64,000 bases of DNA from Anthopleura xanthogrammica (Eukaryota > Cnidaria > Anthozoa > Actiniaria > Actiniidae), in NCBI GenBank assembly GCA_964019055.1, contig OZ025208.1, positions 4,290,453-4,354,452 of the forward strand, in the 5' to 3' direction. This document shows positions 12,118-22,838 of the stretch, one piece after another; the stretch's first letter is position 1; the number at the start of each line of letters is the position of its first letter. The position numbers were made by a program, and so were the translations under genes. A model generated the notes under the pieces. That model did no database searches. It had not been told where the DNA came from and saw only the letters and a list, made by a program, of their open reading frames with translations.

Positions 12118-12530
12118 AAGCCCCCTCTCAAATAAGCCCCCCCTGTCTAATAAGCTCCCCCTTTTTAAAGGAGGAAATTTTGCCCCCTCCCCTCCCCTCC
12201 CTCTAGGCAACTAAAAAATTACTTTAGAGACTAACACAAGTGAATTAAATGTTGAAAATACCGTGTAATTTGAACAATGCATATACCATGTCTTTAACAT
12301 CCCAATAGATTATGCGAGACAGTCCATAGTAATACTTCCATTCAATTCTGAGTTTATCGTGTTGGGATAAAGTTGTCATATCATATTATATCCTGATAGC
12401 GTAGAACTTACTGCGTTTCGGCTAAAAATCAATGAGCCTCCCCTCTCTATTAAGCCCCCCCTCTCCAATAAGCCCCCCCCTCAAACGTGCCTGAAATAAA
12501 TAACCCCTCGGGGGGCTTGATAGGGAATTC
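12118..12530. repeat. Repeat with AATAAGCCCCCC motifs, possible MITE
   Basis: AAGCCCCC(T) strings separated by CTCTCAAATAAG-like spacers occur at 12118-12200 and again at 12428-12485. The opposite orientation GGGGGGCTT is at 12510-12520, so the two ends are inverted relative to each other. Boundaries are not sharp. Confidence 0.5.
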
Positions 12531-13235
12531 ACGGTATAAAATACTGCAGACAAGCCTTAGTGCAACATTAAAATACACCACTGACTTACTTCAAAAATAC
12601 CCGGCACAGTTTCAGCAACTTCCGATTCGTTCCCTTGAATACTTTTCAGATAGCCAGCACGTTACACATATTGCTACATAAAGAACAAAATCAATACATC
12701 AAGATTAATTAAATACATGTACAAGCGCCAATGCAAGTATAATTTAGTACCATAGTATATTATAATAGTTTAACCAGTCCCCAAGCTGAAAAGCGTCTGT
12801 ACGGGAAAATTCTCTCAGGCTGTTCATTCTGCAGCCAACTAAAGCCCTCTTGGATATCTCTGTTATTGTTCTTATAAGCCTTTTCACACTTTAGCGGGCG
12901 CGTGGGGCCTGGTACCGATTCGGGATAAAATCCCAGCGGAAGTGAGTTTTTCCCTCATGTTTCTTGTTATTTGAAGCGAAAAACCGAATATTGTAAGACG
13001 CTGTGAATGATACATTTTAGGAAGTTTTTCACTGAAACATATTCCAAGGTATGTAATAAGGCCTTCTGATATCATCTACGCCCATATTTAATTGAGAAAA
13101 CAGTTTTATGTGTTAAAAATGCTTTGGATTATGGATGTACTGATTCAAAGACTTTGGGTGACACGTTCGATCGAACATGCAAGCTGGTTAATTTTGTTTT
13201 GTTTGCTAAATGGCTTTATTTATTCCGCGTTGTAG
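12531..13235. other. No gene seen; upstream region of the THAP transposase
   Basis: No supported reading frame. It may contain the 5' end and promoter of the transposon whose transposase starts at 13236, but no terminal repeat was identified. Confidence 0.35.
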
Positions 13236-14876
13236 ATGAGGATTTGTGCCTTTGCACATTGCAGTAGTAGTACGTATCATCTTCAGAAGTGGAAACTTAA
13301 CGAGTGTGATGTTCACCGGGGAATAAAGCATGAACAATGTGATTGTAAGCCGCCATTTGTACTTTTTCCTTTCCCAACTGCTATATCTGACGCGGAAACT
13401 AGAAGAGATTGGATCAGAGCTGTTAACCGTAAAGATGCTAAAACAGGCAAAAACTGGCAGCCAAATTTTGATTCTAGGGTCTGCTCTTATCACTTTGTAG
13501 ATGGAAAACCTTCAGAAGCTCACCCCAGCCCTTCAATAAATCTTATTAGGGCAGCTGCTACTGGTGCGACATCCAGTTATCATTTTGTACCTAAAGGGAA
13601 AAGAACTTTATCTCATAAATCGAGAGGATTTGTTCCAAAAAAATCAAAATTGTCTACTGACACAACAGATGATCCAATAATAAATGAAGAGCCAGACAAA
13701 CAAGACAATTCAGGTCCTAATGACTCAATAGCAATACCCACTATCAATAACAATGATCATGATTATGGCTTACCTCCATTAACAATCAAATGCAGCTGCA
13801 GAAAGGACTGTAACTGTACTGGTTGTTTGATAAAGGATTTAGAAATTGCATGTCTCAAGGACAAAATTGACAAGGCATATTTAATAATCAATGATATGAA
13901 AAAGCAAAATAAAATGAGAGGACCAGCAACTGACAGATTTACAGAGACTGATGCAAGGGTTAATGTGTACACTGGTTTACCAAACAAAGCTTGTTTTGAT
14001 TCCCTGTGCAAACACTTACAGAAGAAATCAGCCAAGATTCGACATTGGAGGGGAACACAAAAAGTAATAGTTACAAAGGCTAAAAGGTTTTATAAGAGGA
14101 AGCCAAGCAAAGTTAGTAAGAGAGGGCCACAAAGAAAGCTAGCTGTTAAAGATGAGGTGCTTTTGACATTAATGAAATTGAGACTTGGTCTTCCCACTGA
14201 ATTACTAGCAGAACTGTTTCTAATTAGTACTGGTTTGGTTTCACAGATATTTAACACTTGGATCAAATTTTTAGCCAAGCAACTAGGACCTATCATTCAT
14301 TGGCCAGACAGAGATACTATCAAGCAAATGCTACCACGTTCTCTGAGGGGATACCCTAACTTATGCTGTACCATTGACTGCAGTGAAATCTTCATTGAGA
14401 GACCAAGGGACCTAGAAACACAAGCTCTCACTTGGTCTGATTACAAAAAGCATAACACAATCAAATTTTTGGTGGGTATTGCTCCAAATGGAATGATCAG
14501 TTTCCTGTCAAAATTATGGGGTGGTAGAGCCTCTGATCAACATATAACAAGGCAGTCTGGGTTTCTAAATAAATTAGAGCCTGGAGATTTAATTATGGCA
14601 GACCGTGGTTTTCCTCTTCGTGAAGATCTGCTTATGAAAGGAGCATCCCTGACAATTCCTCCTCCCAGCAGTGGTATTGAACAAATGACCCAAGAAAATG
14701 TTAGAGCTACAAAAAGGATAGCAAATGCTCGAATCCATTTTGAGCGTGCAATAGGAAGAATGAAGAATTTTGCTCTGTTGAGACATGTAATGCCAGTTAC
14801 ACTTTTGCCAATTTCTGATGATATTGTCAGAGTTGCTGCATGTCTGTGTAATTTTTTGCCACCTTTAGTTAACTAG
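13236..14876 (+). CDS. THAP + DDE_Tnp_4 transposase, ISL2EU/IS4EU-like, intact
   Basis: A 546-residue transposase with an uninterrupted frame. The N-terminal THAP zinc finger starts RICAFAHC (first Cys pair), has the aromatic stretch FVLFPFP and ends RVCSYHFVDGKPSE (CxxH), residues 1-95. A cysteine-rich spacer (CSCRKDCNCTGC, about 187-198) and a charged helix (to about 225) follow. An HTH region (LRLGLPTELLAELFLIST, about 310-330) leads into the DDE core: Asp in CTIDCSEIFIE (about 385), Asp in LIMADRGFP (about 460), Glu in HFERAIGRMKNF (about 505). The start at 13236 gives the finger directly and no earlier Met fits. Known of the family: cut-and-paste transposition, often with a YqaJ-like nuclease gene in the same element; such a gene, broken, lies in convergent orientation at 16998-18169. 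All three catalytic acids are present, so this may be functional. Confidence 0.92.
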   Translation: MRICAFAHCSSSTYHLQKWKLNECDVHRGIKHEQCDCKPPFVLFPFPTAISDAETRRDWIRAVNRKDAKTGKNWQPNFDSRVCSYHFVDGKPSEAHPSPSINLIRAAATGATSSYHFVPKGKRTLSHKSRGFVPKKSKLSTDTTDDPIINEEPDKQDNSGPNDSIAIPTINNNDHDYGLPPLTIKCSCRKDCNCTGCLIKDLEIACLKDKIDKAYLIINDMKKQNKMRGPATDRFTETDARVNVYTGLPNKACFDSLCKHLQKKSAKIRHWRGTQKVIVTKAKRFYKRKPSKVSKRGPQRKLAVKDEVLLTLMKLRLGLPTELLAELFLISTGLVSQIFNTWIKFLAKQLGPIIHWPDRDTIKQMLPRSLRGYPNLCCTIDCSEIFIERPRDLETQALTWSDYKKHNTIKFLVGIAPNGMISFLSKLWGGRASDQHITRQSGFLNKLEPGDLIMADRGFPLREDLLMKGASLTIPPPSSGIEQMTQENVRATKRIANARIHFERAIGRMKNFALLRHVMPVTLLPISDDIVRVAACLCNFLPPLVN

Positions 14877-16564
14877 TTTCACTGGCATGTGTGCTACAAT
14901 ATAAACACTAAAAGTGTGCAGTATAAGTGTACTAAATTAGTTCTAAATGATGGTAATTATATTGTTTTCTATTGTTTAATTGGTGCTATTTATTACTAAA
15001 TGGTGCAAAATATTAATATTGCATGTTCTTAGTGTTTGCACTCTATTAAACTTTGTCCATAAATAAAACATGGCAAGTTATTATTTCCAAAATGGAAACA
15101 TCTCTCTTAGATCACATAGCCAGGGAAAGAGTGTAATGGTCTGTAAGGATTCTATAATTAAGCTGGTAGCTGACTCATTATATATTATAAAATATTTGAG
15201 ATACTACGCGCGCTCTGATTGGCTGACTACCGTGTTTATATCAGAGGACAGAGACATGCTCAGCCTTTTGAGGAAAAGAAAAAAAAACGAAAAATCACGG
15301 AAGAAAATGATTTGAATGTTAAAGTAGAGCCGTAATTTTGTTTCGAAGACTTTAATTTCCTAGGAAACAATTCATTAAACCAAAAATAAGTGACAGTGCA
15401 AAATAAATATGAAAAAGTAAGATTTTCTCAGCTATCAGAGGGAGAAATCCACTGCAATCTCAGCTAAATACCAAGCTAAGTGGATGTCCATTGTGCATTT
15501 TTGAAAGCAAATACTGTGCTATTATAATAAAATAATAAATTTAAACCTATGTTTTATTCATGAAAGCCTCGATTTTTATTTATATTAAACGGCGTTTGGC
15601 GTAAAAGTCATCATTGCGAAAAGTTAAAACTCGGCGTACGAAACAACCACCATCAGCTTCAAAAACAACAACAAGATATATTTAAAAAAGTTATTTTTAA
15701 AAGAACTTATGGTGATTTTTAACAGCTTAGCGAAAAGAAAACGGTATTCTGACTGAGTTCCACTTAATGAATGACGAAGAGCTTGACAAAAAAACTGAGA
15801 ATATTTTACGGCAAAGCTAAAACAAGGAAGGCAAGGAATAGAGTCGATCTTTGCTGCTAAAAATTCACTACTGCATTGAAAAATCTCAATAATCCCCCGT
15901 AAAATAGATGTATTCAGATAAATTCAAATCCATCTTTTAGTTTATCGAATCAGATGTTAAATGCAGCGATCAGGAGCATCAAGGACTGAGAAAAGAAGAA
16001 AATGTAAAGCACAAAAATCCTATGAATTTACCAACCTGGAAAAATTCGTCTCCAAACAATTCACAAGGCCTTACTATCAGAAATGTGTGGCTTATGTCAC
16101 TCTTTACTGTTGTAGACGAAGTAGAAAAAGACAGCGAGAGCTCAGAAAAGAAAGCTTTTTCCCAGTTTTTCTCCTAAGCTTCTTAAATTCTTGTAAAATA
16201 AATAAACTTACAGTCCTTGTAGCTTGTGAACATCAGCCAAAGCGTACACCACGAGCTGAAAGATTTCCTGTTCAAACCTTACCTCATCTGTTTAATCTTA
16301 TAAAAACACGTCTTCAATTCATTTTCACTGCATCTTCGACTTTACAGTAGTTTCATTAACATTTCAGAACATTTCTCGCCGTGATTTTGAAAGAGTTTTC
16401 AATGATTTTGCCTCGTTAAATTCCATTTGGTTGCTGTCAATGAAACTTTTGTCATGCGTAAAAGCCTTGTTTTTGATACTAAGTTGGGAGAATTTCAATT
16501 TCATCAGCTTATTGTCGTAAAATAGTTCAAAATATTTTATAAAAGCAATATAAAACGTCCGCTT
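14877..16564. other. Spacer between convergent transposase and nuclease genes
   Basis: AT-rich with no supported gene. A GC-richer block near 15207-15240 (ACGCGCGCTCTGATTGGCTG) resembles the ends of small DNA elements seen elsewhere in this window (55940, 60355, 60488). An open frame at 15961-16350 has no recognisable domain. Confidence 0.4.
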
Positions 16565-16709
16565 GTGTCTATATACTGTGATATAAACACTCTGGGAGCT
16601 GTAGAGCACTCGAGAAGTCAAAGAAACACTCGGCTGCGCCTCGTGTTTCTCTTCGACTTCTCTCTTGCTCTACAGCTCCCAGCGTGTTTATATCACAGTA
16701 TATAGACAC
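16565..16709. repeat. Long hairpin (foldback) with arms of about 65 bp
   Basis: Arm 16565-16629, starting GTGTCTATATACTGTGATAT, pairs with arm 16643-16709, ending ATATCACAGTATATAGACAC. The loop is 13 bases. Only a few mismatches and one short indel separate the arms. It looks like a foldback MITE or the paired ends of a small element. Confidence 0.9.
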
Positions 16710-16997
16710 GCGCGCCGTTTTATATTCCTTAAATATAGTACCTATACAAAAATTATACAAAATGAATGTGTTGAGAAATGAACACCTTATTTAAGTCAGT
16801 GATTACTTAAATTTATTTTTAACAAACTCAATACATAAATTTATTGTTTTAACTCCTTGTTGCCTGACCTTGACAAATACAAATGAGGTTATCAAGGAAA
16901 TTCACAATGCAGTGAACCTTGATAAATACAGTGCGAAACAATATGAAGGTACTGTACATGGCACTGTACATGCTTTATTTTTTGGTCACCAAAGTTA

Positions 16998-18169
16998 TTA
17001 TGTTGCTCTTGTGTTGTTATTATTGTTCATGAGATATGGGATAATATGGTTCTCAAAGAAATATTCTGCTGCATTTTCAAGTGCTTTCCATCTTTCTGTA
17101 TCAAACTTAATTCTCTCTAGGTAGAATCCATGTTTGCTATAAACAAAAAAGTCACACCATTGTCTTCTAGTCACCCCCATCTGGTATTGGACTTGACTAT
17201 AGTATGGATGATTCTTTGAAAGACTTGTCCTTTTTTATTGGTTTTTAAATATTTTAGATTGCTTTGATTGGGTGCAGAGTCTGCAATGCTGAAAGGGCAT
17301 TTTATCTCAAGAAGGCCTTCCCCACAACATGCACAGTCTACTAATCCATCAGGAATTGCACCAATATAGGCCTTGCTTGGTATTACACACAGTCCACTAG
17401 GCCTCACTTGTACATTCGATGCTTAAGCTTTATTACTTCTTTGGTATATGCATTTGTAGCCTCATCCTCCATTTGTATGCCATAAAGCAATGCAGGTATT
17501 GCCTTGCTGTCAGATTTCATTGAACACAAGGAATCCAAAAGGGACCTGCATGTATTATTTGTCTTGTCATTAGATTGTTGCAAAGTGTTAACCTTAGTCA
17601 TGACACTGTGTGAGACAGAGGCAGTAATCCTGCCAACACGCTGTGACTTCCATTCGTGATTGTCTTTCTGTCCGAGAACACAGGCTTCATCGACACTGAA
17701 ACTGCTTAGAATGTCAAGTATCTGACTTCCTGTGTCCACTAGAGACTATTTCAGGGATACTTTTTGGTGCACTAGTAGAAGTTTCAATTTCAATTGTACT
17801 CTCCACATTGATATCATCCTCAGGGAAGTAATTAGTAGTCACATGTAGATCAACATATTGAAATCCACATGCATTTGGTATGCTTGGATACAAAGCATCC
17901 AGCAAACTCTTGAGTGTGGGAGTATCCTTTTCAACATTTAAGCTTTCTGGTTGATAACATTGCCTGTGGTGGGAATTAATTGTGGTTCCTCTTGCTTTCT
18001 TTTTATAGCTGGGTTTTCGTAACTGCATTTCACACACTCTCTTTGGTTCTATTTTTCTTTTTTTGCCATAATTATTCCATTGGCATTCTGTTGATGTGGA
18101 TGATTGTTTAATGACTAATCCATTATTCCAAGCATACTCAACTTCAATGATTTCAATGATAAGGCACAC
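16998..18169 (-). pseudogene. YqaJ-like recombinase/exonuclease, frameshifted
   Basis: A PD-(D/E)XK-type nuclease in four frame pieces. From 18169: a basic N-terminal region, then LKSLLDALYPSIPNACGFQY. Next SLVDTGSQILDILSSFSVDE and WKSQRVGRITASVSHSVMTK (17404-17750), then PALLYGIQMEDEATNAY with the conserved Glu. Then GAIPDGLVDC and LLEIKCPF (17171-17407), the catalytic Asp and Glu-x-Lys. Then YYSQVQYQMGVTRRQWCDFF and YFFENHIIPYL (16998-17200). Single-base frameshifts near 17750, 17400 and 17205 break it. In ISL2EU elements this nuclease accompanies a THAP/DDE transposase, and one lies convergently at 13236-14876, so the two probably belong to one element. Confidence 0.85.
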
Positions 18170-18975
18170 AATGCTCTATCAGGTACAAAATATTGTATTA
18201 AAGCACACAATAGTATCATAGGAGCGGAGTCGCCTGAACTCAGAGACAAAACACTTAAACAAGTGCCTAGTGATCCTAGGAAGACTAAACAACTATATTC
18301 TATCCTCAAACTAGCTGTTGGCGAAAGATATATCTCTTAACACAAGAACTGCAATGGTATGACAAATGGTGTTGGTAATGTTGTAAGATTAATACAAATA
18401 CATCAGCCAGACAAACCATCTGGCATGATGTGGGTCCAGTTTGAACATGCTGATGTTGGTGAGAAATGATAATAGACAGCTGTATGTCCAAGGTATACAA
18501 CCTACTTGGACACCTATAAAGCCTGTAACTACACAATTTGCTGTAGGTAGAAGTAGAACTGTGCAAGTTCTAAGAAATCCATAACAACAGCAATTTTGAA
18601 ATTACTATAACAAGATTCATGATTATCCCCCATGTAACAATTATTGCAGTTTATAGACCTCCTCGAGTACCTCTAAGCCAACTGTGTTCACGTTTAGCAC
18701 AACAAATACAGCTGTTATCATCTCAGTATGCCATATTTAAAGGTGACTTTAATGTCAACTGGTACAATGAAACTTAACGATCATCCCTTTATAACTTGTT
18801 CATCGAAAATAATAATTGCAGACAATTAGTATCACGTCATACTACAGATAACAAGACTTGTATAGATCAAATATACACCAATTTACCTGATTTTCAAAAT
18901 ATATCTAATGTGTTAGAAACATATTTTTCTGATCATAAATCACTTTTTGCATCAATCAACTGTTTTAATTCATAA
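18140..18975 (+). pseudogene. Helitron C-terminal fragment: PIF1 helicase end plus endonuclease domain
   Basis: Reads LNFNDFNDKAHNALSGTKY, ESPELRDKTLKQVPSDPRKT and LYSILKLAVGERYIS, then after a frameshift TNGVGNVVRLIQIHQPDKPS and MMWVQFEHADVG, then DNRQLYVQGIQPTWTPIKPV and TTQFAVGRSRTVQV. This matches the end of a Helitron PIF1-type helicase. A further part reads VTIIAVYRPPRVPLSQLCSR, AIFKGDFNVNWYNE, IDQIYTNLP and YFSDHKSLFAS, the GDFN and SDH signatures of an exonuclease-endonuclease-phosphatase domain. Some animal Helitrons carry such a domain at the C-terminus. At least two frameshifts are present. It is not continuous with the Helitron piece at 5520-6960. Confidence 0.8.
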
Positions 18976-19887
18976 AATTAAGGGAAAATATTATCCAATA
19001 AAAAATAAAGTACATTGTACAAGATAATTTAAATATTATTTTGCAACTCAGTATTTATCATACATTTTCAATAATTCAAAAGCTTATAAAATAAAAACTT
19101 ATTTCAAAAGTAATTGAAAGTTCTCATTGTTCGAATGATTCTTTTTAAAATCCCTTTCGTGCTTAATATAGACCAGCATGTCGACCCAGTGTGTAAGTTC
19201 AAGCTCCCCAGATATATTAATTAAGTTTTGTCACATCGTTATTACTCATCAGTATTACTTTTCTTCTTGCTGTTATTATTTTTGTGTAATATATCTTAAT
19301 GTCAGTTTTATAAATAATTTATTGGAAATTCATTGACGAATTTGTTTATTTATTTGTCATTTTATTTACAGTCAAGCAAACTTAGCATGGAAAGCGACAA
19401 CACGGATGACTGTAACTTGGAAAACTTATTTGTTGTTGATAAAGAGAACAAACAAAACCAAAAGAGCCTAGACGAAGATGCCGTTGTTGTCACATCAGCA
19501 CATCTCGCAAAATAAACGTCTATAAATTCCCTGGATAATATTTCCATATTAGTATTAGAAGCTGAAACGTTCGGATACAATACGAAATATTAGAAATTCA
19601 CACACAAATTCCCATTAGAACACTATTTTGTAAACTCCTATCGCAAGATAACTGAGGTTTGAAAGCGGAACTGATTTTGAAAAATAAGTATAATTTAGCA
19701 CGATTTCCATTTATATCATTTATGTATGGTTTTATCTTCGTATTCCACTATATTTCACCTAATACAAAACATATAAACGACATCTTATCACCACATCCAA
19801 AACTCACGAAATGGACATCTTGTACAAATTTCTATAACACTATCACTCCCATTCCTAGCAGTGCTACATGCGACTTATAAGCGCTAT
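18976..19887. other. Mostly empty; one weak exon candidate
   Basis: AT-rich. A possible exon on the plus strand follows an acceptor-like TTTATTTACAG at 19372 and encodes an acidic stretch with MESDNTDDCNLENLFVVDKE, ending at 19515. No family recognised and no partner exon seen. Confidence 0.25.
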
Positions 19888-19951
19888 TGTGAAACTTGCT
19901 AAAATGTTGTCTCTTTTTCAAAGAAATCCACAGGAAATCATTCAGATATTA
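19888..19951 (+). repeat. Left part of an array-type unit interrupted by the 7.8 kb element
   Basis: Matches the unit of the array at 50540-55918 from AACTTGCTAAAATGTTGTCT to CATTCAGATATTA. The rest of the same unit resumes at 27735 with TAGTCACAGG. Confidence 0.9.
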
Positions 19952-20122
19952 GAGCAAAAGCATTTGAACCATGAAACAAAATCAAATTAGTTTCTAACTA
20001 TTAGTCGGTATTTAGTGACTAATAGACGTTATCACTGAACCAGAACAATTTATATGACACAAAGAGCAATACACAGGAGACTAGTAAATGTACAAAGTTT
20101 AATTAGTAATGAGAAGCAAGGT
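19952..20122 (+). repeat. Left terminal inverted repeat of the 7.8 kb element
   Basis: Begins GAGCAAAAGCATTTGAACC after the TA at 19950-19951 and ends near GAGAAGCAAGGTA. It is the reverse complement of 27564-27734. Confidence 0.92.
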
Positions 20123-20638
20123 ACAGTGTGTTGCCCTAATTCGGGACACTTCGTGTTTGAATCGTAGTTATTCTGTGCAAATTATGAATAAATTAAAACA
20201 AACGTGACAACATCAAATGTAAATAAGTTTCCTTGCATGACGAACATTTTGGGTTTTATGCATTAATTTACAGCAGAGAACAAGAGCATTTTGTAAAGGT
20301 AAGTCACTACATTATTTCTCAGAATACGAGTTTTCGCTTGACTTTACATTACCAAACATAGCTCTAAAATCGTTTTTTGATAAAGTATAACTCCTGGATT
20401 ATTGTTTTTAAGCTGAGTTCACACCTAAATCATTGTTCTATTCGGTGTGTAAAAAAATTATCAAACAATTCAAACTTATTATACCTGAGACTACATTCAA
20501 ACATTGGTATATTTTAACCATGTGTGCCTAATTCGGGACAGCCAAAATATACCAAAGAATATTTAAGAATAACTAGGTATTTTGTGATATAAAGCGAGTC
20601 TATATTTAATTAGATTATAAATTATTTAACAATTAGGC

Positions 20639-22665
20639 GTGAAAATGGCGCAGGATGTTCAGAATGCCGTGCAAGATGTTCTTGACAGACTATTAAGTGT
20701 TCGAAAAGCTGCAAGGAAGTGGAGTGTAGCCCGCTCTACACTACACGCTCGAGTTCAGGGTAAACGGCAACAAGAAAAGGCTGGACGCCGAACCATTTTA
20801 ACACAAAATGAAGAGACCCGTTTTGCTGAGTGGCTGGTAGAAAGATCTCGACGTGGGTTTGGTGTGACAAAAGCTGAATTTTTAGATGCTGTTCAGTCTT
20901 TTATAACTAATGACAATCGAAATACAATATTCAATGCAAACAGGCCTGGAAATAAGTGGTATAGAGGTTTTCTGAAGCGAAATCCACAAGTGAAGCTACG
21001 AACTGCGCGCCCTCTTGATAAGAAGCGAGCTAAAATCACGCCTGGGGATCTTAACAAGTGGTATGAGGAGTACGATATGTTCATTCAAGAAATTGGTCTT
21101 TCCAACCGACCCGCCCAGATTTGGAATTGCAATGAGTCTGGGTTTGACCTACAAGGGAAAGCCGGTAGGGTTATGGGGCCAACCGAAGATAAACATCAGC
21201 CTTACAGAGTCGTGACTGGCACAAAAGAGCATATCACTGTCTTGCCTTGTTTTAATGCCGCCGGACAGTGTATCCCGCCCTACATTCTCTATGCCAGAAA
21301 ACGTATTCCCACAAACTACAATCCTCTTAAGGGAGGTGTCCCTGGAAGTGTCTACTCTCTTACTGACAATGGTTATATGACAGCACCTACGTTTTATATG
21401 TGGCTAGCGAATCATTTCATTCCTCATTTGTCACCTGCAAGACCAGTCGTACTACTGATGGATAGCGCTAGTTGTCATATAGATTTAGCAGCATTCGAGT
21501 TTGCAAAGAAAAATCAAGTTTACCTATATGCTCTACTCAAAAACGCAACACATCTTAATCAACCCGCAGATGTTGGACTCTTTGGGCTAATGAAACAGTC
21601 ATGGTATAAGAATGTGAGACGGTACTCCCAGAAGAATCCAAATACAGACATAAACAAAAGAAACTTTTGCTATGTTTTCAAAGACACATGGGAAGAAGTG
21701 ATGCTTCCATCTGTTCTCATAGATGCCTTCAGAAAATCAGGAATCTATCCCATAAACAGACAACAAATATCCCATGACAGGCTCGGAACATCTGTTGTTT
21801 ATGAAAATAACAACACACCCCTTGCTGTACGAGAAGCCGTACGCCCAATGACGTCCTACACCAAGTCTCAATTAGATGCAGCTATAGCCCTGTCGTCGTT
21901 GTCTGGTGCACCTGATCGAAATTCCACTAGTATTAAACAGCCAGAAGAGGAGAAGTCTGTTCCATCAAATAACGCATTTGAAGCTCTTGAAAGTACTCTG
22001 GAATCACAGATCAAACAGAAGTACAGACGGCGAATGAAAGAAGCCCAGTATATAGGGCGTGGAAGGCCTTATATACATCAGCTCATGATCACACTAATCA
22101 AAATCCCAATCCTTCCCCACTGCAAGCAACACCACCAGTATTCACCCCACACAATGTTATGGAAACTAGAATATCTCCAGTTCTTGAAGGAATTCTTACT
22201 TATCCGTCAGCAGAAAATGTTGAAAAAGGTTCAACTTCGAAGAAATCTCTTCCAAACTTCTTGAATGGTGAAGCATCTATGACTATCTTACGAGACGAAA
22301 AACTAAAGAAAGCTAGAGAAGTTGCCGCTAAGCAAAAGAAACTAAAAGAAAGAGAAGAAAAGAAGGAACAGAAAATAAAAGACGAAGAACTAAAGAAAGC
22401 TAGAGGGGTTGCCGCTAAGCAAAAGAAACTAAAAGAAAGAGAAGAAAAGAAAGAACAGAAGAGGAAAGAGCAAGAACTAAAGAAAGCTAGAGGAGTTGCT
22501 GCTAAGCAAAACAAATTAAAGGAAAGAGAAGAAAAGAAAGAACAGAAGAGGAAAGAACAAGAGGAGAAAAAACGGAAGTTGGCAGAAGCAGGTCGAAGAA
22601 AAGCGCCAAAGCGTCGAAAAGTCAGTAACAACAACAAAGAGGAATGCTTGATGAATTCTGATTAA
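20639..22665 (+). pseudogene. Pogo-type transposase (CENP-B-like HTH + DDE_1), first catalytic Asp lost, one frameshift
   Basis: A transposase of about 670 residues. The N-terminal HTH (VRKAARKWSVARSTLHARVQ) is followed by a CENP-B-like HTH (EETRFAEWLVERSRRGFGVT, about 60-80) and the DDE core. The first motif reads IWNCNESGFDL where the family has D-E-T/S-G-F, so the catalytic Asp is Asn (AAT codon, near 21130). The second (VVLLMDSASCHIDL) and third (HLNQPADVGLFGLMKQSW) motifs are intact. A frameshift near 22040 moves the true frame to SPVYRAWKALYTSAHDHTNQ and on to a lysine/glutamate-rich tail with three near-identical repeats of about 27 residues (22159-22665). The open frame that runs on to 22264 is the wrong phase. 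Predicted inactive. Confidence 0.9.
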
Positions 22666-22838
22666 ACTCAGCAAGCTACAAGCTACAAGCGATTATCGCG
22701 TTAGCCAATATATCTAAGTCTGTATTGACTAAAACACTAGCCTAAGAGATAATTATTTATTAATATTGTGAGGACTAAGAGCAAATTATTTGCTTTACAA
22801 TATTAGATTCATAACTTCACATTCATTTATAATTCAAG

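Noticed and set aside
15961..16350. 129-codon open frame with basic residues
   Set aside because: No recognisable motif, no splice or start support, within a region full of small repeats.
22200..22637. Antisense frame rich in Phe, Ser and Leu
   Set aside because: It is the reverse of the lysine/glutamate repeat tail of the pogo transposase, which explains its length and composition.
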